This document shows, in pieces, positions 22,601 to 34,600 of a stretch of 64,000 nucleotides of DNA (position 1 is its first letter; the number at the start of each line of letters is the position of its first letter). The position numbers and the translations under genes are program-made. Origin of the DNA: Macrostomum hystrix (Eukaryota; Platyhelminthes; Macrostomidae); the NCBI GenBank assembly GCA_950097015.1, contig CATNEN010000003.1, positions 12,429,501 through 12,493,500 of the forward strand, written 5' to 3'. The notes under the pieces were generated by a model. It worked only from the letters and a program-made list of their open reading frames with translations. It was not told the DNA's origin and searched no databases.

Positions 22601-25600
22601 GAATCCATCAGCAGGTCATCAATTATCCCCTTCCTTGAATCCATCAGCAGGTCCTCAATTATCCCCTTCCCTGAATCCATCAGCAGGTCATCAATTATCC
22701 CCTTCCCTGAATCCATCAGCAGGTCATCAGTTATCCCCTTCCCTGAATCCATCAGCAGGTCATCAATTATCCCCTTCCCTGAATCCATCAGCAGGTCATC
22801 AATTATCCCCTTCCCTGAATCCATCAGCAGGTCATCAATTATCCCCTTCCCTGAATCCATCAGCAGGTCATCAATTATCCCCTTCCCTGAATCCATCAGC
22901 AGGTCATCAATTATCCTCTTCCCTGAATCCATCAGACCATCAATTATCCCCTTTCCTGAATCCATCAGCAGGTCATCAATTATTCCCTTCCCTGAATCCA
23001 TCAGCAGGTCATCAGTTATCCCATTCCATGAATCCATCAGCAGGTCATCAATTATCCCCTTCTCTGATTATTGTTTATTATTGTTTGTTAGTTTATATTG
23101 ATTAACAATACATGTCTGAGCGTTTAACATAAAAAATTCCTTGCAATCTACTAGTCTACTATCAGTAATCAGGTCCCGTTTTTTGGCAACTTAAATCGTA
23201 CAAAATACCATTGCAGCTACCCGATGCCAGAAGGCTATCGCCCGCTGCAGGCGCCGCCACTGCGCCTAGAAGCTCGAGTGGCGCCAATCCTTGCTCACCT
23301 AGAACGCCTGATTCCACTGGCGGCCGATACGCGTAAAGATGCGCAATCAACTACTACTAGTAATGCCGCTGCTACTTCAAGTAGTGTCACAGCTGAAACT
23401 GCCTATCAGACAGGTAATATGGCTTCTGTGTCGGCTTCTTCTGCTGCTGCTAGTGCTTCGACTGCTGTCGCTGCGTCTAGTACTAGCGAAGGTCGGAGTC
23501 GGGATTCTACCTGCTGGCTAATAGCATCACACCTGGTGCCACTGATTGAACAAGGACTAGTGAGTTTCGTTTGCTCCTGTTTATATACCATCCATCCACT
23601 CTACCTTTCTCTACTCTCTATCTCTCCACTACTATTATGACTATTGTCTATAGAAAGCAATGATGAGAATTGTCTCGTTCGTTTGAATTCAAATCCTAAT
23701 ATGGAAATTTGACGCTTATTGGCTTTCGTTGTATTTTAAGCCAGTGAATTTTTGTTAAATTTCCATTGATGAATTTGATATTTTGATATCGAATAAATCT
23801 TCTGAACTTTTACATTTTGTATGTACATTTATCACCAACTAAAGCCGTTTTTAGTATTTAGCTGAGTAAATCTATGTAAATCATTGCAGACATGCGACTA
23901 CACTGTTGCCAAATATATTCTACCATTGATGGTCAAATTTAGCGACATTGACTGCCTACCTCAGGCCAGGCAATGCCACCTGGAGGTCATTGTGCAGTAC
24001 ATTTGCACTTTTTTACAGGTAAGCTTGTTAATATGATGAATAATATTTTCAAATTAAATTTTCACCCACTATAATTCGTCTAACTTGGTTGGTTTTCAGC
24101 GCGAATCTTGCGAACGCGCCCTATCCTGCATAGTATCAGCCCTATTCGCTAGCTGTCACCTTAATCCTAGTCCGGACTATGCGCATCAGAGAACCTGCCT
24201 GACTATCTTATTGGCCATGTTGCGTCACAGTTGCGCCAGGCGCTATTTGATCGCTTCTGTATTGTTTGACATTGTGGAACTGCCCGTATTCTGCTTTGTC
24301 AATCCGCTGCCGGAGCTTGTCTTCACTAAGGAACCATATATATTTGTGAGTTAAAAGCTATCGTTACACTGTTCTGCTTCTGTTCGATTGAATATATGTT
24401 TAGAAAACCCGTTTCTGTAAGGCAGGACCCGTTTCTGTTAGACAGCAGTAACCCGTTTGAACCCGTTTCTGTAAGGCAGGATCCGTTTCTGTTAGACAGG
24501 ACCTGTTTCTGTTAGACAGGGCCCGTTTCTGTTAGACATGACCCGTTTCTGTTAGACAGAGTCCGTTTCTGTTAGACAGGGCCCGTTTCATGTTAGACAG
24601 AGTCCGTTTCTGTTAGACAGGACCCGTTTCTGTTAGACAGGACCCGTTTCTGTTAGACAGAGTCCGTTTCTGTTAGACAGGGCCCGTTTCTGTTAGACAG
24701 GACCCGTTTCTGTTAGACAGAGTCCGTTTCTGTTAGACAGGGCCCGTTTCTGTTAGACAGAGTCCGTTTCTGTTAGACACGGCCCGTTTCTGTTAGACAG
24801 GACCCGTTTCTGTTAGACAGAGTCCGTTTCTGTTAGACATGTCTAGCAAAGATATTCTCCGCCAAACATTCAGGAGGACTCACAGCGCGAGAAGTACTAC
24901 AGTACGCCGCACTCGACTCCATGCGTGTCTTGGCGCCTCGGTCCAGCTGCCCAGAGTCGCCTAGCCGACTATCAAGCCAGCTGTAGTCGAGTTGAAGATC
25001 TCGTACAGGAGCTATTGCGCACCCTAATGAGTCACTCGGATGGCACACTGGCTATACTAGCCGAGAAGTTACACGAATTCGTTAGGGACAATATGTCGCC
25101 GGATACAATAAGCCAACAGCCGGCTGTATTGCGCGATTGCTGTCCGCAGACTGTTATGCCGTCATTTTTTCACGCTTTAGTAAAAGCGCTTCAGACTAAA
25201 TGGAATTGCACGCCTGAGATGGCAGTGAGTTTACGAAACCTGTTTTGTGCTATCAGTTAGCTTCTGTCTCGTTTAAGGAATTTTAAGTTATGGCTAAGTA
25301 ATCGCAGTTACCTGAGATATTCCCCATTAGTTTATAAAATTACCTATTTCCTTCTCTAATCCGTTTTCACTGCTCAGATCCCTATTCACTTCTCGAATCT
25401 CTATTCACCTCGCAGATCCCTATTCACTGCTCAAATCCCTATTCACTTTTCAAATCCCTATTCACCGGTCAGATCCATATTTTCTGCTCAAATCCCGATT
25501 CACTTCTCAAATCCCTATTCACTGCTCAAATCCCTATGCGCTGCTCAAATCCCTATTCACTTCTCAAATCCCTATTCACCGCGCAAATCCATATTTACTG

Positions 25601-28600
25601 CTCAAACCCTGTCTTTAACGCAGGTGTTTGATCAGCAGCCCTACATACCGGTGGAATATTTCTGCCTAGAAAATATCGACTCCTACGATGCCCAACGCTT
25701 GGGCGGACTGCAAGCCTACCTGGCCAAGACCTACAAGGACGAGGTGACGGCTGTTTCGCGTTCGGCAACCGTTTCAGCTGAGCAGCATCGTCAGCGAGGC
25801 GGCAGTTTCTCACCTACCCCGGATCATGTCAGCGGCAGCAGTAGCAGGAGAAGAATTGTTGACAGTCTAGGAGCACTGCTCACTTTTACTAGTCGAAGCG
25901 GCTCTGCTGGCAATAAGGAGGCACATTCACCTACAACTGAGCAATTGCAGCAGCAGGTGAGTTAATTGTGCTAATTTCAGATATGTTCAGGTAATAAAAT
26001 TTCGCCAGTGACTAAGTTTCTCAGGTCCTGAAGCTTACTCGGATCTTCAAGCTTACCCACGTCTAGAAGTTTTCTCTAATTATCTAAGCTATTACTGTAA
26101 TCCTAAAGCCTATCGTGAGGTCCCGAGAAAAAAAAACATTTTAAACTTTTAAAGTGACTTTTAAAGTGACAGCGATTGCGTATGACAAGTACTTTGTCTG
26201 TAACTTTTAAAGCTCTCAAAGTTCTGACAACAACTTTGATGTACTTTGAAAGTTTTCATCACATAAATTGCATATACTTTAAAAGTTTTTAAAGTTTTGG
26301 TAAGTTACGTAACTCGTAACTTTAACGTACTTTGAAAGTTTGTATCACATAAATGCACATGCTTTGAAAGTTTTTAGTGTTTTGGCAACTACTTTGGCAT
26401 ACTTTGAAAGTTTGCATCACATTGCAATTGTACATACTTTGAGGTTTGCTTTGCTATGCTCAGCTGTCTACTTTGAGAACTTACAAAGTTTGCTATGCTC
26501 AGCTGTCTACTTTGATGTACTTTCAAAGTTTGCTATGCTCAGCTGTCTACTTTGATGTACTTTCAAAGTTTGCTATGCTCAGCTGTCTACTTTGATGTAC
26601 TTTCAAAGTTTGCTATGCTCAGCTGTCTACTTTGATGTACTTTCAAAGTTTGCTATGCTCAGCTGTCTACTTTGATGTACTTTCAAAGTTTGCTATGCTC
26701 ATCTGTCGACTTTGATGTACTTAATGGTTTTTGCTGAGAAAACAAATAATTATATGAAAGCACAATTCAACCTTTAATCTACCTCGTAACATAAAAAGAA
26801 TGTCAATGCAGAAAGCAGTGCACATGACACAATCAATTTACAGAAGGGCTAAATTCTAGCAGCAGAAGTAATTGCACACAAAATTGCAGACTACCTGCTT
26901 TGAGAGCAGGTAGCTTCTGCAAGAGTAGTGAGTAGAATATGACACGCTTTGAGAGCAGGTAGCTTCTGCAAGAGTAGTGAGTAGAATATGGCACGCTTTG
27001 AGAGCAGGTAGCTTCTGCAAGAATAGTGAGTGGAATATGGCACGCTTTGAGAGCAGGTAGCTTCTGCAAGAATAGTGAGTGGAATATGGCACGCTTTGAG
27101 AGCAGGTAGCTTCTGCAAGAATAGTGAGTGGAATATAGCACGCTTTGAGAGCAGGTAGCTTCTGCAAGAATAGTGAGTGGAATATGGCACGCTTTGAGAG
27201 CAGGTAGCTTCTGCAAGAATAGTGAGTGGAATATGGCACGCTTTGAGAGCAGGTAGCTTCTGCAAGAATAGTGAGTGGAATATAGCACGCTTTGAGAGCA
27301 GATTAGGGTAGCTTCTGCAAGAATAGTGAGTGGAATATGGCACGCTTTGAGAGCAGATTAGGGTAGCTTCTGCAAGAATAGTGAGTGGAATATGGCCCTT
27401 GGCCATATTGGCCCTTGTGGCAAAAGGGCCAGAATTCACAATATCTCTCACAAAATTTACCATTACTGAGTCTATCCATTTAAATTCATTGAACAAGCAG
27501 ACAATTGTTTAAAAAATAAAAACAGTACAACAACAAAAGTTTGAGATTCACAAAATTATGTGACTGTTACCATGATCATGAACCAGCTCTAGTGGGTACT
27601 TAGAAAAAGTGGTTAAAGTTGCTTAAGCAACAATCATATATGTCAACAGAAAAACCATTACCAACAGTCAAACATATGATACGTGAATAGAGCTTTAGCA
27701 GAGCAGACATGACTAAAATGAGTTCACCTTATGTGGCAGATATTTAAAGGGTTAGTCATGTTCAAAGTCATTCAAAATTGGCACTGCAAATATTGCATTC
27801 CCGTTTTTAAAAAAAATGGCTTGCTTTAAATGGTTGCAGTTGATAATCTTGTTTATTCCTGCTGAAAGAGTCACAACTGGGCATCTAGATCTTAGCTCTA
27901 CTAAGACAGCATTATTAATAGATGCATTGTTTGGAAAGCCAGCTTGCTCACAAAAGTCATATTGCTTATTGAAAATATGACAATACATAGTGCCCTCAGT
28001 GGGGGCCACTGAAAGGATCTCGAGAAACTCTTCTTCTCCATCAATGATAGCTACTGCATGACTTGAGTCTGCCATGGAAGTTGTGCTCATTGCTGAAAAC
28101 CGCTTGTCATTTACATGGATACTTTTGGATGACACAGCCAAATTATCTTTAATATTATCATTAACATTGTTGGCCAATTGAAATCTCAAGAAGTTTCCAA
28201 TCATCTGCTTCACCTCATCACGTGTACCATGGACCCTTGCAATAAGACTAAGGTAGAAACTCTCAAATGTTGAAGCTGACATAGTCCACAATGGGCCATA
28301 TAGCTTAACCTGGACTGCCAAATGTGCTAGTGCATGTACACTAATGGTGCTTGATTCAGAGCCAAACCATTTGCATAGATACTTTCGAAATTCACAAATT
28401 AGTACTTCAGCAGATTTAATTTCATCTTCAGTTACACAGTCACTTGACAATATAGATGAATTATAGTAGAAAGAGTAGTAAAGAGAAATGTAACCTCCTG
28501 TGCTGCACTAGGGTTTGCAATTACCGGTCCTTATCTCATTACCGGTAATTCGATAATATCTTTTTTATTTACCGGTAATTACCGGTAATTACCGGTAAAC

Positions 28601-31600
28601 ATGCAGTATTGCTATACTTTAATTCACTAAAAACGTCTTTGTTGCTCCCTTCTTAGAAAACATTAAAAAATTATGGTTGGGATGATAAGTGAGAATCGTA
28701 GGCATGTATATTTGCACTATTCATTGCTCGAATTTCAATTTTTGTAGCCTTATAAAAAGTGTACCATATTTTCTTTAGACCGTATTCCTATCGCTGTAAA
28801 TTGTAATATTTCACGTAAAGATCATTGCCATTAAAACTAACTCGGAGTCGAACCCATTCATTGATCCGCGACCGCCACTGTACTATATATAATTGAGATT
28901 TGAGCCTTTGAGACAGATACTTGTACAATTTTATTATAGTGGACAATGTGGTAGACTGGGAGTGGATTAAAATTGCGCAATAGTTTTGAACTGAATTCGC
29001 AAATTACTTTGAAATGTTCATGTTACAGCGCAGAAAGTTAAGGCAGTCAAGAGTGCTGTCCGAAAGTCGTGAACGCAGCCTTGTGCACAGATTGCCGGCA
29101 GTAGAAAATGCACGCTCCGACTCCACAGATGTAGGTGGTATGGTCAATAGCAGTTGGTAAACCTTGCTCATGTAGAAGCCTCGCTTGCCACTGTGTTCGG
29201 CCGCAGAGAGTTCGTTGAGGAGCACAGACGACAGGTCCTTCTGATGCATACTTTGAATTTCAGATTCAGGCAGCTTCATTGAGTCTTTGACTGCCTTCTG
29301 AAGTCTAAGTAGCACATCTGTGTCACTGACACTGTCAATGTCAACAGCACCATTTGGCGATGCCGATGGGACATCAGACCGCAGTTCAGTCGTCGCTGCA
29401 GCTAGCGCTTCATGGTCTATTTCATTTTCAACGACCAGGTTTAGTCTTGTAAGCAGAGAGCAGCAGTAGGTCTTGATTGATTGCTTTTTTGCCAGCCGTC
29501 TCTGTGGACTGTGCAAGTACTGAAGTACCACAGAATCGTTAGTATAGCGTTCTTGTACAATTCGCTGCTCGATTGCCAGTTTCAGATGTTTGCTTAGTTC
29601 AGACTTGTGCTTGTTGCTATCCATCTCTAGCTCGGTTATTAAAAATTTCACGACTGCTTCGGCCTCGATCAGATTTGAGTCCCTCCGAGACAGGGAAAGT
29701 ACGGCAGCTTTCACAGGTTTTAGTGCGCGTACAACAGAAGCTACCACTTGGAAGTCGCTCTCACTTAGCCTGTCGCATGACCTAATGTTGACGTCAATCT
29801 GCGCTTTCTCAACACTCGCGCTAACTAGAAGGATGCGATCCAGCATGTCCACCAAGCTGTTCCATCTGGTCTTGCAATCCAAAATGAGTCGCCTGCAGGA
29901 CACTTGGGGGATCTGTTGTGCAATGTGGTTTTCCAGTATCTCTGAGCTCTTAGGAGACTTCCGAAAAACCCGAATCACGGATCTGACTTTTCTTATTGTT
30001 TCAGCAATTGAGCTCAGCGGTGTCACAGTCAAACAAGCAGCTGTAGACAGCATCGACTCCACGACGTCCGTTTCTTGTCCGTCATGATGATCAATTACAA
30101 GACCTTCGTTGAGATCACTGTCAGAATCTTCGTCGGAATCGTCCTCAACATTCACAATTGGATGGTGGTCCTCGCCGTCGGATCCTGAACTCGGTCCAAT
30201 AGCGGCTCTCTGCACTGGAGTTACTTTCTCGTACAAAACGTCCAGTACAGCCAGTTGCAGTCCATGGCTGTAGCACAGCTGCTGTGAGATTGGAAGAATG
30301 AGCTGTCCAACCTTCCGCATCATAGCGGCACCGTCTGTCGTGATGCAGACTATGTCTTGGGTCAAATTGAGTTCAAACTCAGTCAGCTTAGTGGACACCG
30401 CTTTTACACAATTTTCTGCATTAAAGGTGCCGCTTACCCTTGACAGTCCTAGATTCCACAGCTTTTCACCGTCACGGATGTCGATATTCAAATACCGCAC
30501 ATTTCGGACCGACGTCCATTCATCAAATGTGAGGCTAAAGCGAGACCCGTTTTGCTTTCGCTGTAGTAGCTCTTTAGCTACATCGTTCTTCTTCTCACGG
30601 CCGTATTTCAATACAAGTGACTTAATAGCGTTGGGTGACTTTGGCAGATCATGGCCGAGTGCAGCAAATGCTCGGCGCAAATCTTGCGAGGCTGCGAATG
30701 CCAGAAACGGCAATCCATGTCCTGCAGTCATGCGGGCCAACATCGCAGACATGGAAGTGTCGTTCTTGTTAGCAAAATAGCCAGTAATCGTATCTGCCAA
30801 TAATAAGATTTAAAATATCACAGTGAGTAGTGGTACTAGTGGTGGGTAGTAGAGGTACATACTGATATACTGATACTGATGCTGATGCTGATGCTAATTT
30901 AACATGTATGATGTAACTATTTATCAATTATTTTCCTCCCTAAATTTAGTTCATTAATCGCCCAGTATTGATTATAGAATGTAAAAAAGAGAAGTACTTA
31001 CTTTTTGATGCCGATGGTGAAGCATAAGAAGACCCAACCACGTCAATGACAGTCTGGAGTCTAGCCATTTTTGTAGGGGGCTCGTTAACTTCCGCGATTG
31101 ATTTCGGAACCGTGGAAGTGGAATTGGCTTCTTTCTTGTGAATTTGCTTAAGGTGGCTCCGCAATCCACTGGTAGATCCACCTTCGCACTTTATGACTGC
31201 CTTACAGGCCGTACACTGTGCTGAAAGACCGTAGCGTTCGTTTTCCCATTCTCGCAAAAAATAGCTCCATATTTCGTTGTCGCTTCGAAACGGCTTGTAC
31301 GTTTTCATTGAATGCGTGTTCTGTACTGTTAAAAATTATAATTGAAGTTATCTAGGCAGAGGCAGAGCCAAGCCAACTGAACAGAGTCACACTGACACTG
31401 AGCCAGAGCCAGACAAGAGGAGTGAACTGACTGCATGCATGTGCATGGCCACATATATTAGTAACAGAAGGGTAAGGCTTAAGGATTAAGGAATAAGGAT
31501 AGGGAGGGCGGGGCCTGGGCCAGGCCAGGAGTAGGCCACACAGGCATGGGAATGTACATACATATGTACATGTATTCAGTATATTGCTCATCCCTTGGTT

Positions 31601-34600
31601 CCTTCCTTGGCTAATATGGCTATACCAGGCAATTTGAGCCCTTGAATTTTATCACTTATTTCTCCGCTTCTGAAGTCTCTCGAGTCTCTACACCCTGCAG
31701 TGAAGCGAATGTGCATTAATTTCAATGACTGTCTGACCATTATTCATTTAATTTGTTTATGAATTAAGAGCTCAAATGTTTTTATTATGAAAACCGTTTA
31801 CCGGTAATACCGGTATATTTGCTTTAAAAAACCGGTATGAAAAAGCGGTCAATTACCGGTAAACCGGTAAACCGGTTTACCGGTAATGCAATCCCTATGC
31901 TGCACTAATGGAGAATAAAATTGGCACAAAGTAGTACAATAAACCCTGCTTGAACTCAGTAGCTTTCCAATGAACAATATCTTTCAATGATCTTGGTTTT
32001 CGTCGAAAAGAATGTGGAACTTTGATGGTAAGCAGCAATTGAGACATCTTGTCTTCATCAATAAACTTGTGGCGGATAGAATATATCAGTAGACGTCTAG
32101 TCACATTCAGATAATATTATATACATCATAGAAATGACTTCACAAATATATTTTCATTTCAGTAAGCTGCTCCAAATCCTAATATTGCTAGCTAAAAGAA
32201 TAGATGTAAGACTCAATGGAAAGCCGGCAGCTGCAGGCTTTTAGAAGTCTGGGATTATATATTCTCAACAACGGAAGCAAAAAAGGAAATTTAAGGAGGT
32301 TTCTGTTTCTGATAGTAGCTCATATGGCATTGTATCAGAAGTTATTGATTCTAATGTAGAAAGCCAAGACTTTGAAGCTAGACTTGATGACAATGTATTT
32401 CCACACAATTCTAAGGACTTTGATATCCAACTTCAAGCAACTGGAAATATTCAGCGAGCATCTACTCCTATATCATTTAAAGATTCTGATTCTAATGACA
32501 TTGAATAAGCTTTACCAATGACAGGGACATCTTCTAGTTCATCAAGTGACTTGAATATATCTTCCTCAAGTGATTATATCTATCATGTAAGTAATTGCAC
32601 AATTGAACAATTCAAGAAAGAGTTTAGTGCACTTACAATACAACTAAAGCTAACTGATGTGGCTGCAGCAACTATGCTCGATTTTATTACCTCAAAGTTT
32701 CCTATGCCAAACAAGTGTCCAAATATTTATGATATCAACAAAGATAGTGAAATTGCTGTTTCTGGAGTTAAAGAATTTCCTACAACAAATGGTATATTCT
32801 ATGTGCTTGATCTCGAGTTGCGAGTTTAAAAGATCATGAAGAACAATCCTGATCTACTTGATCTCCAGACTAAAGATGATAGTGTTTGAATTTTGTAGAC
32901 ATTTGTAGTGGCTCAGTGTTTAAAGAAATGTTCATGAAATCTAGCCAAAGTGCTAATGCAATCAGACCTATTTTTGCCATCCTGAGTGCTGATGGAGTTG
33001 CTTCAAGATTTAAGTCCAAGGCTTTTCAAATCTGGCCTATCACAGCTTCTATTGTCAACTTACATCCTTCAAAGCGAATGAGAAGTGACAACATACTTCT
33101 GCTAGCCATATATCATGGTAGACAGAAACCTGATCCTCAGCATTTGGTTGAATTGATTATTCAAGAATTAAAGGCAGGGCAGATGGAGATTAATGGAATC
33201 CCATTCACAATTGAGTTTGTTGCTTTTGTGGCAGATTTCCCTGCTAAGGCTGCCTTTCTTAACATGAGCAATTTCAATTCTAAACATGGCTGTACATTGT
33301 GTCTTACTGAGGGAATTTACTCCAAAGATCATCATAAGATGACATTTCCTTTTGAGAAAATCCCAAGCATGTTGCATTCTTCAGCAACACATGGCACTAA
33401 TGCCACTTTGAACAAGCCTAAGCATCCTATTCAGGGAGTGAAAGGACCAAGTTGTATTGCTGAATTAATTGCTGTTCCAGAAGGTGCGCCACTTGATATT
33501 ATGCACTTGGTATATTGCCAATGGTAATAAGAGTTTAGAATATGTAAATTTGCATCAATGCTATGTCCATTGAATGACTTTAAAAAATTCACAAAATGAA
33601 AGAATGCCACTTTAGACAACAAAAATTGACAAAATTGTTAGAAAAAGCATCAACCTTAATATAAAAATGACACATTGCAAATGAAAATATGGGGAAATTA
33701 AGAAGATTCACATTTGTCCCTATAGGCAAAGTTACTTAAAATTGAAAAAGCATTGAAACCTTATAAATATCACTTGTTTTGACCAATAAGTGGACGACGA
33801 TGCCGCATTCCACGTCGAATGTCATTGCCTAGCTGATTGAGAGCATCTCGTGCAGCAGTGACTGCAACTTCATCATTGAAACGACAGTTGACAGCCTCAA
33901 AGAATACTTTGGCTCGATTAGAATCCAATGCTGGGCGGGTCAACTTTCCTCGCTTCCTGGGACATAGAATACCATCCCTCAGCTCTTCATCAGTCCAAAG
34001 ATAGCGTCCAAGGAAAATGCCATACTCAGTTGGAGCAAGATGATTGTCTCCAAGTTCGACAACATTTACACCATTCCATAGAACTGGGTCCTTGCTGCTA
34101 AGCACTGCACTAGTATCTATCTGGCCAAGGTGCTTGCTTCGTTTATTGCTGCTTTCAATAGACTTCCTTAGCTTTCGAAGCTCACTTACAATCCGATCTT
34201 GCTTATTGGCATTACCAGCCAATAAAGGTACAACCCTCTGAAGGTTCTTTGCAAGAATCTTCACTTCAGCAATAAGTGACTCAGGATTGTAAGTTGCCTT
34301 TCTCTTTCTTGGCTACTGGCTTCTGGTCATACTCTTCTGCTCTTTGCTACTATCTTGCTTATCATCCTCATTTTCGTTATCCTGTAAACTTGTAAGTACT
34401 TGGAAGTAGTCAGTCATGGCCAACATTGAATACTTGTCAAGTCATGCAAAGTAGACATTTACTGTGAATACTTGCTAAGTACCTGGATCGTCACCATTTG
34501 AAACTTTCCAAGTACAGTCAAGTACAAAGTACCATTGCTGACTTGTCAAGTTTGCAATGTTTTTTTTCTCGGGGTTTCATAAGACTTACGATTTCTATTT

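Larger units (their letters stand above)
27752..32121 (-). pseudogene. Tnp2-type transposase, C-terminal half, split by a hAT insertion
   Basis: Two minus-strand pieces, 31906-32121 and 27752-28500, read in sequence as the middle and end of a Tnp2-domain transposase. The first has [18 protein letters not shown], typical of the family. The second has [20 protein letters not shown], resembling the family's conserved LPQL/FGPLWT block, followed by STFESFY. The hAT element 28509-31897 interrupts them. Even after mentally removing it, a frame change is needed near 28455, so the gene was already damaged or has lost an intron signal. The N-terminal half lies next door on the opposite strand. Confidence 0.7.
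26122..34573. mobile_element. Composite DNA transposon with Tnp2 (CACTA-like) transposase remnants
   Basis: This 8.4-kb insertion fills RNF123 intron 10. Its ends match in inverted orientation: left CCCGAG followed by an A-run and CATT at 26122-26140, and right the complement at 34556-34573. GT flanks both ends as a possible 2-bp target duplication (weak). Both subterminal regions (26140-26450 and 34390-34560) are rich in short AAGTAC/ACTTT motifs. Inside are three decayed coding segments of a Tnp2-type transposase and a BEN-like ORF, two minisatellites, and a complete nested hAT element. The right end stops 37 bp before RNF123 exon 11. The superfamily call rests on the transposase fragments; the termini do not begin with CAC as classical CACTA elements do. 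Confidence 0.72.

Noticed and set aside
22078-23105. Overlapping ORFs of 319 and 339 codons on opposite strands
   Set aside because: They are artefacts of a 36-bp tandem repeat inside an RNF123 intron.
26833-27496. Minus-strand ORFs with repeated [13 protein letters not shown]
   Set aside because: Three overlapping frames arise from the 49-bp array inside a transposon, with no start context or domain.
29590-30780. Plus-strand ORFs of 160-165 codons within the hAT
   Set aside because: They are antisense shadows of the transposase.
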